Assembly (NCBI RefSeq): GCF_030068605.1 | Contig: NZ_JASJOU010000019.1 | Location: forward strand, 1-64,000 | DNA: 64,000 nucleotides | From: Xanthocytophaga agilis | Lineage (GTDB): Bacteria; Bacteroidota; Bacteroidia; Cytophagales; 172606-1 | Reading direction: 5' to 3' | Shown: in pieces, positions 55,905 to 64,000 of the stretch | Position numbering within the stretch: position 1 is the first letter of the stretch | Layout of the letters: every line of letters begins with the position of its first letter | Translations under genes and position numbers: made by a program | Notes under the pieces: model-generated | What the model was told of the DNA's origin: nothing | The model's input: the letters and a program-made list of their open reading frames with translations, nothing else | Databases searched by the model: none

Positions 55905-56582
55905 TTACTCTTCTCTAAGAATATAACCCATACCCACTACAGTATGAATTAATTTGGGTTCAAAATCTTTATCAATTTTCTTTCTCAAAAAATTCACATA
56001 CACATCAATCACATTAGTACCCGTATCAAAGGTAATTTCCCATACCTTTTCAGCAATATCAACTCTGGAAACAACCTTACCTTTGTTTCGGATAAAGTAT
56101 TCCAGTAAACCAAATTCTTTTGCAGTCAGATCGATCTTTTTCCCTCCCCGTTTCACACTTTTATCATCTGTATTGAGTTCAAGATCTGCAACTCTGAGAA
56201 TATTACTAGAACTTCCAGCATCTGTGCTACGTTTGTATAAGGCTTTAATACGAGCTAGCAATTCTCTGAATTCAAATGGTTTAACCATATAATCATCTAC
56301 TCCGGCATCAAACCCTGTGAGCTTATCATCAGTAGTCCCAAAGGCGGTAAGCATGAGAATAGGAGTCCTTAAATGATTATTTCTAAGATTCTTACATAAC
56401 TCAAATCCATTGATCTGTGGTAGGTTCACATCCATAATGATTACATCATAGGAGGCGCTTAGAGCCATCTTTTGCCCAATAAACCCATCAAAAGCTATTT
56501 CTACATCATATGTTTGTTCTTCCAATCCTTTTTGGATAAAAGAGGCTACTTTGGGTTCATCTTCAATTACAAGTATCTTCAT
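55905..56582 (-). CDS. OmpR-type response regulator
   Basis: The 225-residue product has a receiver (about 1-118: acidic pocket in VIEDEP, Asp in VIIMDVNLPQINGF, Thr in LMLTAFG, Lys in MVKPF) and an OmpR winged helix (about 128-222: LTAKEFGLLEYFIRNKGKV, TNVIDVYVNFLRKKID, IHTVVGMGYIL). First gene of the pair with the kinase at 54372-55775. A terminator hairpin at 56615-56647 separates it from the sulP gene upstream. Confidence 0.96.
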   Translation of the reverse strand: MKILVIEDEPKVASFIQKGLEEQTYDVEIAFDGFIGQKMALSASYDVIIMDVNLPQINGFELCKNLRNNHLRTPILMLTAFGTTDDKLTGFDAGVDDYMVKPFEFRELLARIKALYKRSTDAGSSSNILRVADLELNTDDKSVKRGGKKIDLTAKEFGLLEYFIRNKGKVVSRVDIAEKVWEITFDTGTNVIDVYVNFLRKKIDKDFEPKLIHTVVGMGYILREE

Positions 56583-56614
56583 ATAGAGGTCTTAGGCTAA
56601 TTAGGGTCAAAATA

Positions 56615-56647
56615 AAAAAAACTTTCTTCAAAGAAGAAAGTTTTTTT
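56615..56647 (-). terminator. Intrinsic terminator of the SulP gene
   Basis: Arms AAAAAAACTTTCTTC (56615-56629) and GAAGAAAGTTTTTTT (56633-56647) with a 3-nt loop. On the minus strand the stem ends in a long T-run, as for an intrinsic terminator after the SulP stop at 56704. Confidence 0.82.
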
Positions 56648-56703
56648 GGGTCTTGCTTCAAAAGGGTACTGTACATTTAAATATTTTGGATAAAATATTT
56701 TAT

Positions 56704-58320
56704 TTAACCCATATGCATACGTGCTATATTTACTTTACGATGAGTAGAAGAATCTGTATGTCCTAACGATTGTAATTCTTCTAGGCCAATGATAGAAAAT
56801 TGACCGCCTCCAGCCTGAAAATCTCTCCCTAAAGCCTCCAGATTAGCAATCACTGTATGATCAGCCAGAGTCACTCCTGATAAATCAACAATCACATCGT
56901 TATTTGTAGGAATCTTGTCAATTTCCTTTTTAATACTCAGATAGTTGCTAAATGTAGCAGAACCAGACAATCTGATCTCATGACGAGTACCATGATTGGA
57001 GTGTAAAATCTGAGCTTTGAAAATATTTTTAGGTTGTGTTTTCCCTAGAAAAAGGTTTAGAAAAAGTTTGATTGCGATACCCGCCAATACACCTATTAGT
57101 AATCCTTCTACCAACGTAACTATAATTGTTGCCAGAAAAACAACCAATTGCTGCCAGCCAATTTCATACATATGACGAAATTCTTTTGGAGAGGCCAGCC
57201 GATAACCAATGAATATTAACATTGCAGCTAATGCCGCATTAGGGATCATTTCAATAACAGGAGTAGCCAACAAGACAAACACAAGCAATGACAAACCATG
57301 AAAAAAATTAGCCCAGCGGGTTCTGGCTCCATTATTCACATTGGCAGCACTACGGGTCACCTCCGATATTATCGGCAATCCTCCCAGCAAACCAGATACA
57401 ACATTTCCGATCCCGATTGCCAGAATATCTTTGTCAATATCAGACTTTCTATGATAGGGGTCCAAACCATCTATTGCCTTGACAGTCAAAACAGACTCTA
57501 TGGTACTAACAAAAGCAAAGAGAATCACATATTTCACAAATACTCCTGTCATCTGAATCCCTGAAAAATCTACATTCAGGCTCAAACTATCTACCAGATT
57601 TCCAACTTTTACAAGTGAAAAACCAGGTTGGGTATTTTTAAAATCCATACTGATTGCCATTGGAATACTTACCAATAAGACAATAAGAAAAGCAGGAATC
57701 TTTTTAATTATCTTATTCTGGATCAATGGCATTCCAAACATGATCAGTAAACTTATAATACCAATCATGGCAATAGAAGTATTCATTTCCAGTAAACTAG
57801 TAGGTATACGCTCCAATAAAGCAATCGAGCTTAATCCTTCCAGATCTTTGGGATCAGCACCTAGTAAGGTGTGAATCTGTTTGGCAAAAATCGTGATCCC
57901 TACAGCTGCCAGCATACCATGAATAGCTGATACTGGAATAAAATCAGAATACTTACCAAGTTTCAGAAAGCCTAAAACAACCTGTATTACTCCTGCCACA
58001 ACGATTGCACCTAAAGCCAAATGCCATCCATGTTCACCGCCTCCAAACTCAGTTACAGCTCCAGTACAGATTACAATCAACCCGGCAGCAGGTCCCTTGA
58101 TAGTCAGAGGAGACCCCGCAAACAGACTTACAACAATACCTCCTATTATAGCTGTAATCACACCATATATTGGAGGAAAATCACTTGCCTTTGCAATCCC
58201 AAGACTTAGAGGTAATGCCAATAGAAACACCAAAAATCCTGATAAAACATCAGAGTTGACGTTCTCTTGCAACCCACCCAAACCATCTTTGGGAATCACA
58301 ACAGGCTCTGATTTTTTCAT
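56704..58320 (-). CDS. SulP-family anion transporter with STAS domain
   Basis: The product of about 538 residues has about 12-14 membrane segments of the SulP family (LVFLLALPLSLGIAKASD at the start, GPAAGLIVICTGAVTEFG, FVSTIESVLTVKAIDGLDP, SGLLGGLPIISEVTRSAANV) and a C-terminal STAS domain (about 440-530, with VIVDLSGVTLADHTVIANLE). Substrate is probably sulfate, bicarbonate or another inorganic anion; marine and Bacteroidota members are often bicarbonate-type. I chose the ATG at 58320 (MKKSEPVV); the start at 58335 adds five residues. The gene is flanked by terminators, so single-gene. Confidence 0.92.
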   Translation of the reverse strand: MKKSEPVVIPKDGLGGLQENVNSDVLSGFLVFLLALPLSLGIAKASDFPPIYGVITAIIGGIVVSLFAGSPLTIKGPAAGLIVICTGAVTEFGGGEHGWHLALGAIVVAGVIQVVLGFLKLGKYSDFIPVSAIHGMLAAVGITIFAKQIHTLLGADPKDLEGLSSIALLERIPTSLLEMNTSIAMIGIISLLIMFGMPLIQNKIIKKIPAFLIVLLVSIPMAISMDFKNTQPGFSLVKVGNLVDSLSLNVDFSGIQMTGVFVKYVILFAFVSTIESVLTVKAIDGLDPYHRKSDIDKDILAIGIGNVVSGLLGGLPIISEVTRSAANVNNGARTRWANFFHGLSLLVFVLLATPVIEMIPNAALAAMLIFIGYRLASPKEFRHMYEIGWQQLVVFLATIIVTLVEGLLIGVLAGIAIKLFLNLFLGKTQPKNIFKAQILHSNHGTRHEIRLSGSATFSNYLSIKKEIDKIPTNNDVIVDLSGVTLADHTVIANLEALGRDFQAGGGQFSIIGLEELQSLGHTDSSTHRKVNIARMHMG

Positions 58321-58440
58321 TGTTTGTTGGCGCATTTCAACCTAAGATTATTTGTAAGGGTTTTTCTGCTATGACACTACAAATGTGCTTTTGTACTATT
58401 AAACTCGAATTAAATACAGATTAAAAATCAATTAAAAATA

Positions 58441-58473
58441 AATAGCTCCAGCCTGTTACAGGCTGGAGCTATT
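58441..58473 (-). terminator. Intrinsic terminator of the porin gene
   Basis: AATAGCTCCAGCCTG (58441-58455) and CAGGCTGGAGCTATT (58459-58473) form a 15-bp perfect stem with a TTA loop. It is 18 bp past the porin stop on the minus strand; T-rich sequence on both sides could make it bidirectional. Confidence 0.87.
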
Positions 58474-58491
58474 TATTTTTCTACTTCTATA

Positions 58492-59898
58492 CTAAATAAA
58501 TATCTGATATTGCATCAATACTGTTCCTTTACGATCACCTGTTTGTACATTTCCATTTGAATCAGTTTGATATGTGGGACGATTCTGATAGTCAAGACTA
58601 AGCTTGGAATTATGTCCTTTAATCAACCAATTCAATCCAATATCAATTACATCCATTGGCTTACCATTCAATCTGTCATAACTGGCATGCATCCACGTTG
58701 CATAAGGCATCAATTGCCCATGTTTCTCTCCAAGTAAACTGGTTGGCAACAGATATCCCAATTGGCTGTAAAATACTTTACCGGTTCCAAACATAGGAAA
58801 TGCATTACCATATGTTCCTCCTGCTCCTGAAATCGCATTTGTTGCATTACTGCTAGTAGCAGGATTCATGCTACCATTGAAACGTAAATAATTAGGGCCA
58901 TAATTGGTGCTAAAGAAACCTGCATAGGCAGATAAAGCAGTTCCTTTCGATTTATTCAGAGGCATATCCAGGAATGACTCTACACTCCACAGAAGCATTT
59001 TAGTATATGTTGTATCCCCATTACTTTCTGCATACCACATAGCATCAGGCTGTGTAATAATTCCTGCAGCTAAATTAAATATCTTTTTCTTACCTAGATA
59101 AGTGCCTGTCATATACCCTGGAGTGGTATGTGACTCATGCTCGAAGAATTGGTACATCAGATAAGACTGAAACTGATGAGAGTGCCCTTTTTGTGCAAAT
59201 GTAGCATTAGCAGTAGGTTTAGAAGCAGTAGATCCATTACTCAAAACAGGAAACGGATCACTAATAGCTACACGATAGTCAAATTTCCCAATCTGCCCAC
59301 GAGCATATATACTTAGTTTACGGGAAAACTGATCTGTCTGATCTACAGTAGCCTGCGCAAAGACAGGTACATCCAGTGTCATAATACTGCTTACGCTAGG
59401 CTGGGAAAAGCGGGAAAGACCATTCACAATTGTCAGCCCTCCCCCTAACTTCAACTGATTTCCTTTGGTAGCTTTATATTCCCCAACAGCATCATGAAAG
59501 AAAGGCGCATTCTTACGATTAAGTCCACCTGAGGAATTATAATTATACTGTGAGTTAAAGTTGTTTTGTCCAAACTGAAAATACACAAATACATTATCGG
59601 TTATCTGTCCAAACATCTGAATACGCGTACGACGCAAACCAATATCAAACGTATTTGACTTTGCCATGCCATCTACCATAGTACCAGGATTACTCTGATT
59701 CCATCTCACCCAAGTTTGATTTAAAAAAGTAACCTGAAAAAAATGAGAACCATTTTCATTCAGATTAAACTTTAAAGCGTCTTTTTCTTTAGATGCAACC
59801 GAAGGACTAGCTGAATGGGAAACCTGTGTAGTATCTTGAGCATTAACATATTGTTGAATAGTCAATACACAAGCTACAAATAGAAAAGCTTTTTTCAT
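58492..59898 (-). CDS. Outer-membrane porin
   Basis: The 468-residue product has a signal peptide (ends near YVNAQ). The mature part begins with a region FFQVTFLNQTWVRWNQSNPG and the segment TFDIGLRRTRIQMFGQITDN, followed by many alternating strands, and ends KGTVLMQYQIFI. This matches Bacteroidota porins of the phosphate/carbohydrate-selective (OprP-like) type, with 16 strands expected. It lies upstream of sulP on the same strand but separated by a terminator. Substrate unknown; a link to anion uptake is possible from position. Confidence 0.8.
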   Translation of the reverse strand: MKKAFLFVACVLTIQQYVNAQDTTQVSHSASPSVASKEKDALKFNLNENGSHFFQVTFLNQTWVRWNQSNPGTMVDGMAKSNTFDIGLRRTRIQMFGQITDNVFVYFQFGQNNFNSQYNYNSSGGLNRKNAPFFHDAVGEYKATKGNQLKLGGGLTIVNGLSRFSQPSVSSIMTLDVPVFAQATVDQTDQFSRKLSIYARGQIGKFDYRVAISDPFPVLSNGSTASKPTANATFAQKGHSHQFQSYLMYQFFEHESHTTPGYMTGTYLGKKKIFNLAAGIITQPDAMWYAESNGDTTYTKMLLWSVESFLDMPLNKSKGTALSAYAGFFSTNYGPNYLRFNGSMNPATSSNATNAISGAGGTYGNAFPMFGTGKVFYSQLGYLLPTSLLGEKHGQLMPYATWMHASYDRLNGKPMDVIDIGLNWLIKGHNSKLSLDYQNRPTYQTDSNGNVQTGDRKGTVLMQYQIFI

Positions 59899-60037
59899 CT
59901 GATAGCTGATTAATATCTAATAATCTGTTAATGACAGATTAAAATTAGTTTTAAGAATCTAGTAAAGTTTAGGAAAGCACCAATGAATGCAATGGTAAAA
60001 TTACATTCATCAGGTAAAGGTATAAGTAGCCGGGGAA

Positions 60038-60982
60038 TTAAATCCAGCGTTTTCGGCGAAAAAAGTACAGGATAAAGGCAGAGGATAAAATCATTAGTAA
60101 TAAGGCAAAATAAAATCCCCATTCTTTTCCAGATGTAGGTAATGCCTGATAGTTCATCCCAAAAATGCCTGCAATTAATGTTGGAGGAAGAAAAACTATT
60201 GTAAATACTGTGAATATTTTGATAATCTGGTTTTGCTCCAGATTAATAAGTCCTGTGATAGTATCTTGCAGATACTCTAGTCGTTCAAAATTAAAAGTAG
60301 CATACTCCAGAAGAGAAGAAATATCTTTCAGAATAATGCGTAATCTTTCTTTATGATAGTCTGAAAATAACGCACTACGCAGCACAGCAGACATTACCCG
60401 TTGTTTATCAATGGTACTTTCTCTGACCATCATGGCATATTCCAGCAATTCACTGATTTTCAAAACGTAACTCTCGTTAGGCTTCTTCTCCAGATTCAAT
60501 TTTTTACTCATCACTGTAATCTCCCGGGAAATACCTTCCAGCAAATCAGCATCTGATTCGATTCGAGTTTCCAGTAAGGTCAGAAACACATCATCTCCTG
60601 TAGAAAACATTTCTGCATTCACCTTCATTTTTCGAACCGTATCAGCAAAAGTTTTGGAGTCTCCTGTACGATACGTAAACAAAATATTGTTTCGCAGCAT
60701 AAAGGAAACCGGATACAGATGATAGCCATTGTGATCTGGCTGTAAAAAGTTAGAGTTGGCATTGATGGTGCTGTTTTGTTCAAAATAACGGGCACTACTC
60801 TCGATTTCAACAATCTCCTGAGGTGTCTGAAAGCTAACATTACACTTCGTTTCAATCCATTCTTCATCATCACGAGTTGCCCCCTGCAGATCAATCCAAA
60901 GAATATTTTCCAAGTGACTCAACTCCCGCAGATCCGTTTCTTTCTGAATAAACCTTCCCTGTTTATAAAAAATACGCACCAT
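60038..60982 (-). CDS. corA: CorA-family magnesium/cobalt transporter
   Basis: The 314-residue product has a cytoplasmic N-terminal domain (about 1-240) and two C-terminal membrane segments. The conserved pore motif GMN is in LIAGIFGMNYQALP, followed by the last membrane segment and a basic tail FRRKRWI. It is a pentameric channel for Mg2+ (and Co2+/Ni2+). It is a single gene, 139 bp upstream of the porin gene on the same strand. The call is firm at family level; the usual ion preference is from known members. Confidence 0.94.
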   Translation of the reverse strand: MVRIFYKQGRFIQKETDLRELSHLENILWIDLQGATRDDEEWIETKCNVSFQTPQEIVEIESSARYFEQNSTINANSNFLQPDHNGYHLYPVSFMLRNNILFTYRTGDSKTFADTVRKMKVNAEMFSTGDDVFLTLLETRIESDADLLEGISREITVMSKKLNLEKKPNESYVLKISELLEYAMMVRESTIDKQRVMSAVLRSALFSDYHKERLRIILKDISSLLEYATFNFERLEYLQDTITGLINLEQNQIIKIFTVFTIVFLPPTLIAGIFGMNYQALPTSGKEWGFYFALLLMILSSAFILYFFRRKRWI

Positions 60983-61090
60983 AACAATTTCTGTTTAAGG
61001 CAATAAAGTACAATGCCCTCTGAAAAATACGACCTTTCAAAGAAAAAAAATATTCGTCCTAATTTTTTAGGATAACATATAGATAAAGAA

Positions 61091-61117
61091 GCCCTTTCTT
61101 TGTCAAAGAGAAAGGGC
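61091..61117 (-). terminator. Terminator after thiL
   Basis: GCCCTTTCT (61091-61099) and AGAAAGGGC (61109-61117), with further CTTTG/CAAAG pairing in the loop, form a hairpin on the minus strand followed by TTCTTTATCT. It lies 85 bp past the thiL stop. Confidence 0.7.
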
Positions 61118-61201
61118 CATTAATATTTTAAAATAACTCTTATTCAAGTCACAAGTTCAGTTGTGATTATGAATCAATAAAACTCGAAAGATCTAGTTAT
61201 A

Positions 61202-62233
61202 TTAAAAATGAACCCATCCCTGAGCTTGAAGAGCGATTCGATTACCGGATTTTGTTACCAGTTCATTGCCTTTTGCTGCTTCCTGTATATATCCAATAAG
61301 TGAAATATCTGCATGATTTTTTATTTTTTCATAGTCAGACTGCTGTATGGTAAACAACAGTTCATAATCTTCACCCCCATTCAAAGCACATGTAATCGGA
61401 TCTAACTTTAATTCTAAGGCTGTATCGTAGGCTGTAGCATCAATGGGGATTTTATCCTCAAACAAGGCAACTCCAACATTCGATTGTTTGCAAATATGCA
61501 GAATATCTGAAGCAACACCATCAGATACGTCGATCATAGCAGTCGGAACAACACTCATTTCACGGAGTTCATGAATAATATCCATACGAGCAGAAGGGCG
61601 TAACTGGCGTTGTAAAATGTATTCCCGACCCGTTAACTCTGGCTGCATAGACGGATCCTGCATATACACTTGTTTCTCTCGTTCCAAAACTTGCAATCCA
61701 AGATAGGCAGCCCCCAGATCGCCTGTCACACAAACAATATCAGTAGGTTTGGCAGTATTGCGATAGACTACCTTATCATGTTCTGTCACACCCACAACAG
61801 ATATTGAAATAACCAATCCTGAACGGGAAGAGGTAGTATCTCCTCCAATCAAATCTACTTTAAAGGTATCGCAGGCTGCTTTTACACCTTCATAAAAGGC
61901 ATCTATAGCTTCTACAGAAAACCTGTTACTTACAGCTAATCCTATAACAATCTGTTTAGGGATTCCATACATTGCTGCAATATCCGAGACATTTACGGCT
62001 ACAGCTTTGAAACCCAAATGAGGTAATGGCGTATAACTAAGGTCAAAATGTACGCCTTCTACCAACATGTCTGTAGAAAGAAGTGTGTAATGTGTTGCAT
62101 CCTGTGCAATTACAGCAGCATCATCGCCTATACCTTTAATTGACTCAGGATTTTGCAATGAGAAACGTGAGTTTATGTGATTTATGAGTCCAAACTCTCC
62201 TAATGAAGCAAGTTCTGTACGTGTTATATCCAT
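61202..62233 (-). CDS. thiL: Thiamine-monophosphate kinase
   Basis: The 343-residue product is a PurM-fold kinase. GIGDDAAVI and STDMLVEGVHFDL at the start carry the metal- and ATP-binding Asp residues; VNVSDIAAMYG, LIGGDTTSSRSGLVIS, ALNGGEDYELLFT and MIDVSDGVASDI also match ThiL. It phosphorylates thiamine monophosphate to the active cofactor thiamine diphosphate. Single gene on the minus strand, divergent from the polysaccharide export genes. No riboswitch (TPP) pattern was seen upstream. Confidence 0.95.
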   Translation of the reverse strand: MDITRTELASLGEFGLINHINSRFSLQNPESIKGIGDDAAVIAQDATHYTLLSTDMLVEGVHFDLSYTPLPHLGFKAVAVNVSDIAAMYGIPKQIVIGLAVSNRFSVEAIDAFYEGVKAACDTFKVDLIGGDTTSSRSGLVISISVVGVTEHDKVVYRNTAKPTDIVCVTGDLGAAYLGLQVLEREKQVYMQDPSMQPELTGREYILQRQLRPSARMDIIHELREMSVVPTAMIDVSDGVASDILHICKQSNVGVALFEDKIPIDATAYDTALELKLDPITCALNGGEDYELLFTIQQSDYEKIKNHADISLIGYIQEAAKGNELVTKSGNRIALQAQGWVHF

Positions 62234-62369
62234 AAAAAGGTAAAATCGGTAAGATGTAAATTTTCACAAACAATTAACAAAGCAACAAAAATAATGCTCA
62301 TTTAAGAATCAAAATACAGGGATTTATTCAGATTAGTAATACAATTACCTGAGAATCGTTTTTTTGTCA

Positions 62370-62377
62370 TACATTTG
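62370..62377 (+). promoter_or_regulatory. Promoter -7 box of the polysaccharide export locus
   Basis: TACATTTG matches TAnnTTTG exactly, 47 bp before the ATG at 62424. The -33 element is not clear. Confidence 0.5.
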
Positions 62378-62423
62378 TCTATCACATTCTATTGATTGAG
62401 AGTTTGAAGCATATAGCTTATTT

Positions 62424-63233
62424 ATGAAATATTACATCTGGTTTCTATTTATAGTTCTACTTATATCATCTTTTGGTTGCATTCCATATAAAAGAGTTGT
62501 CTACTTTCAGAAAACAGCAGCAGATGCACCGGACTCTACCTATCTGAACCAAGATTATGAGTTCACAATAGCTCCATTTGACATTTTGGCACTAAAGATG
62601 ACAGGCTTTATCAATGAAGAAGGTCAAAATGTATTAAGCCCTTTTAATACTCCTGTAAATGCAAGTGGTGCTTCAGCAGGGGCAGCTTATGGGGCTGGAA
62701 TTCTAGTAGATAAAAATGGAGAAATTGAATTACATTATGTTGGAAAAGTAAAAGTTGCAGGTTTAACACTTGATCAAGCTGCAGATACTTTGAAATCAGC
62801 GTTGGCAAAGTATATTATTACTGCAGATAATGGAATTAGTGTAGATATTAAAATACTTAACTATTCTATAACTGTTTTGGGAGAAGTAGGATCACAAGGA
62901 ATTTTAAAGGTAGAAAATGAATATATAACTCTTACAGATGCAATAGCAAAATCTGGAGGGGTAACACAATTTGGCAATATGAAAACTGTCAGAATTATCA
63001 GATCAGATAGATTGACAAAGAAAACTACAACCTATCGTGTTGACTTAACGACCCAGACACCAGTATCTCCTATATTATCCAGATTGCAACCAAATGATGT
63101 TATTGTAGTAGATCCTCTTCGTCGAAAACAATTTAGTACAGCAAGTCAGGTAATTGCCCTGCTATCTACTGTTATTACAGTACCGCTACTAATTATAAGT
63201 ACCGTCAATACTATTAACAATTTTACCAAATAA
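62424..63233 (+). CDS. Wza-like polysaccharide export lipoprotein
   Basis: The 269-residue product has a lipoprotein signal (LISSFGC). The Poly_export domain follows: YEFTIAPFDILALKMTGF and GILVDKNGEIELHYVGKVKVAGLTLDQA, then an SLBB-type segment with ITVLGEVGSQGILKVENEYITLTDAIAKSGGVT. A C-terminal membrane segment (VIALLSTVITVPLLIIST) may cross the outer membrane. It forms the outer channel for capsule or exopolysaccharide. Its partner, the Wzc-like gene, begins 18 bp after its stop. Confidence 0.93.
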   Translation: MKYYIWFLFIVLLISSFGCIPYKRVVYFQKTAADAPDSTYLNQDYEFTIAPFDILALKMTGFINEEGQNVLSPFNTPVNASGASAGAAYGAGILVDKNGEIELHYVGKVKVAGLTLDQAADTLKSALAKYIITADNGISVDIKILNYSITVLGEVGSQGILKVENEYITLTDAIAKSGGVTQFGNMKTVRIIRSDRLTKKTTTYRVDLTTQTPVSPILSRLQPNDVIVVDPLRRKQFSTASQVIALLSTVITVPLLIISTVNTINNFTK

Positions 63234-63251
63234 CCAGCTTGGCCATTTAAT

Positions 63252-64000
63252 ATGAATCAGGAGTTTTCCTCCCCCTTGGAGAATAAGGATATTGATTTTG
63301 GACAAATATTTAAACTAATTCTAAGCCATTGGTGGGTGATTGTATTGTGTTTAATTATAGGTATAATAAGTGCCAATCTGTACAATCGATATACTGTTCC
63401 TATATATAGTTCTACAGGAACTATCATTGTCAAAGATGAATCCTCTACAACATTGGGAGCAGATGCGGCTCAACTACAAGAATGGGACATTCTTCATTTG
63501 AAAAAGAATCTGACTACAGAGATTGAGATAATAAAATCTCAGAGTGTTATAGAACGCGCTGTAAGTCATATGACTTTTGTTGATGTATCTTATTTTGCAA
63601 TGGGTCGATTTAAAACCACCGAACTATATAAAAACACTCCATTTATTGTTGCTATTGACACATTTTATGCCAGAGAACAGAAATTTAATATTCAGTTTCT
63701 TGATACTGCTAGGTTTAAATTCAGCTATCAAAGGGGGGAAGAAGAGATTAGTTCCGTGCATAGAATCAATGAAAAAATTAATAATCAATTTGGTATATTC
63801 TCTATAACTAAAAACATCCAAAGACCGAGCAATCCTACTCTTAATGAACCTTACTCTTTTATTGTACATTATCCCTGGACACCTATAGGTAAATTCAGAG
63901 GAAGTGTAGGCATATCTCGAGGAAATGAAGAAACATCTATGCTCTATATTTCCTGCCAAGACAATGTTCCTGAAAGAGCTATGGATTTTGTCAATGCATT
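63252..64000 (+). CDS. Wzc/Wzz-like polysaccharide chain-length/export protein, 3' end outside window
   Basis: About 249 residues are visible from the ATG at 63252. MNQEFSSPLENKDIDFGQIF is followed by a membrane segment (HWWVIVLCLIIGIISANL) and the Wzz-type periplasmic part with YSSTGTIIVKDESS and LTTEIEIIKSQSVIERAV. If complete it may carry a C-terminal tyrosine-kinase domain. It works with the Wza-like channel 18 bp upstream, marking the beginning of a capsule or exopolysaccharide gene cluster beyond the window. Confidence 0.88.
   Translation, partial: MNQEFSSPLENKDIDFGQIFKLILSHWWVIVLCLIIGIISANLYNRYTVPIYSSTGTIIVKDESSTTLGADAAQLQEWDILHLKKNLTTEIEIIKSQSVIERAVSHMTFVDVSYFAMGRFKTTELYKNTPFIVAIDTFYAREQKFNIQFLDTARFKFSYQRGEEEISSVHRINEKINNQFGIFSITKNIQRPSNPTLNEPYSFIVHYPWTPIGKFRGSVGISRGNEETSMLYISCQDNVPERAMDFVNA

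Noticed and set aside
1-64000. CRISPR arrays, tRNA and rRNA genes, insertion sequences
   Set aside because: No regularly spaced repeats, cloverleaf-like sequences, rRNA motifs or transposase frames were seen.

Overview
The window is AT-rich chromosomal DNA of a Bacteroidota bacterium, most likely of the order Cytophagales. The signs are Bacteroidota-type outer-membrane barrels and SusC-free porins, a TonB C-terminal-domain protein, an MbnP/MbnH pair, a TPR-containing sensor kinase, near absence of Shine-Dalgarno sequences, and promoter boxes of the TAnnTTTG type. This is inference from gene families; no rRNA or tRNA gene was seen, and no insertion sequence, phage gene or CRISPR array.

Layout. 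1-2734 (minus) is the front of a six-PAS sensor histidine kinase cut by the window edge. 2735-9.5 kb is a sparse zone: a cyanophycinase-like peptidase, a small tandem-domain protein, an outer-membrane barrel, a polysaccharide deacetylase and a cupin, with long gaps holding gene relics and inverted repeats. 9.66-17.57 kb (minus) is a tightly packed six-gene operon and the most unusual part of the window: a PEP-synthase/rifampin-phosphotransferase-like dikinase, a nucleotidyltransferase-fold protein, two thymidylate-kinase-like P-loop proteins, a class I HMG-CoA reductase fused to an aminoglycoside-phosphotransferase-like kinase, and a small DUF454 membrane protein. It links mevalonate formation with several phosphoryl-transfer enzymes; I do not recognise it as a described pathway.

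18.2-25.4 kb has a stand-alone CheB-like protein lacking its catalytic His, an SDR, an NmrA-type reductase, an AraC regulator, a GH30 xylanase-type lipoprotein, an S33 peptidase and a CrtO-like membrane protein. 25.9-30.1 kb (minus) is a TPR histidine kinase with a sigma-54-type response regulator. 30.6-38.5 kb (plus) is a run of hydrolases (two alpha/beta hydrolases, an amidohydrolase, a metallo-beta-lactamase-fold protein), an alginate-export-type porin, a cupin and a second, nearly identical copy of the 19.1 kb SDR; it reads as a small-molecule catabolic cluster.

38.6-49.0 kb holds a peroxiredoxin-like protein, a ChrB-C/ChrA/LpqO-like set, a sensor-regulator pair divergent from a TonB-domain protein, and a glycosidase-like lipoprotein. 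49.1-51.5 kb is a three-gene set ending in MbnP and MbnH (copper-binding protein and di-haem maturase). 51.8-62.2 kb is mostly housekeeping: polyprenyl synthase, purB, an OmpR-type two-component pair, a SulP transporter, a porin, CorA and ThiL, separated by good intrinsic terminators. From 62.4 kb a capsule/exopolysaccharide export locus begins (Wza-like lipoprotein, then a Wzc-like chain-length protein cut by the window end).
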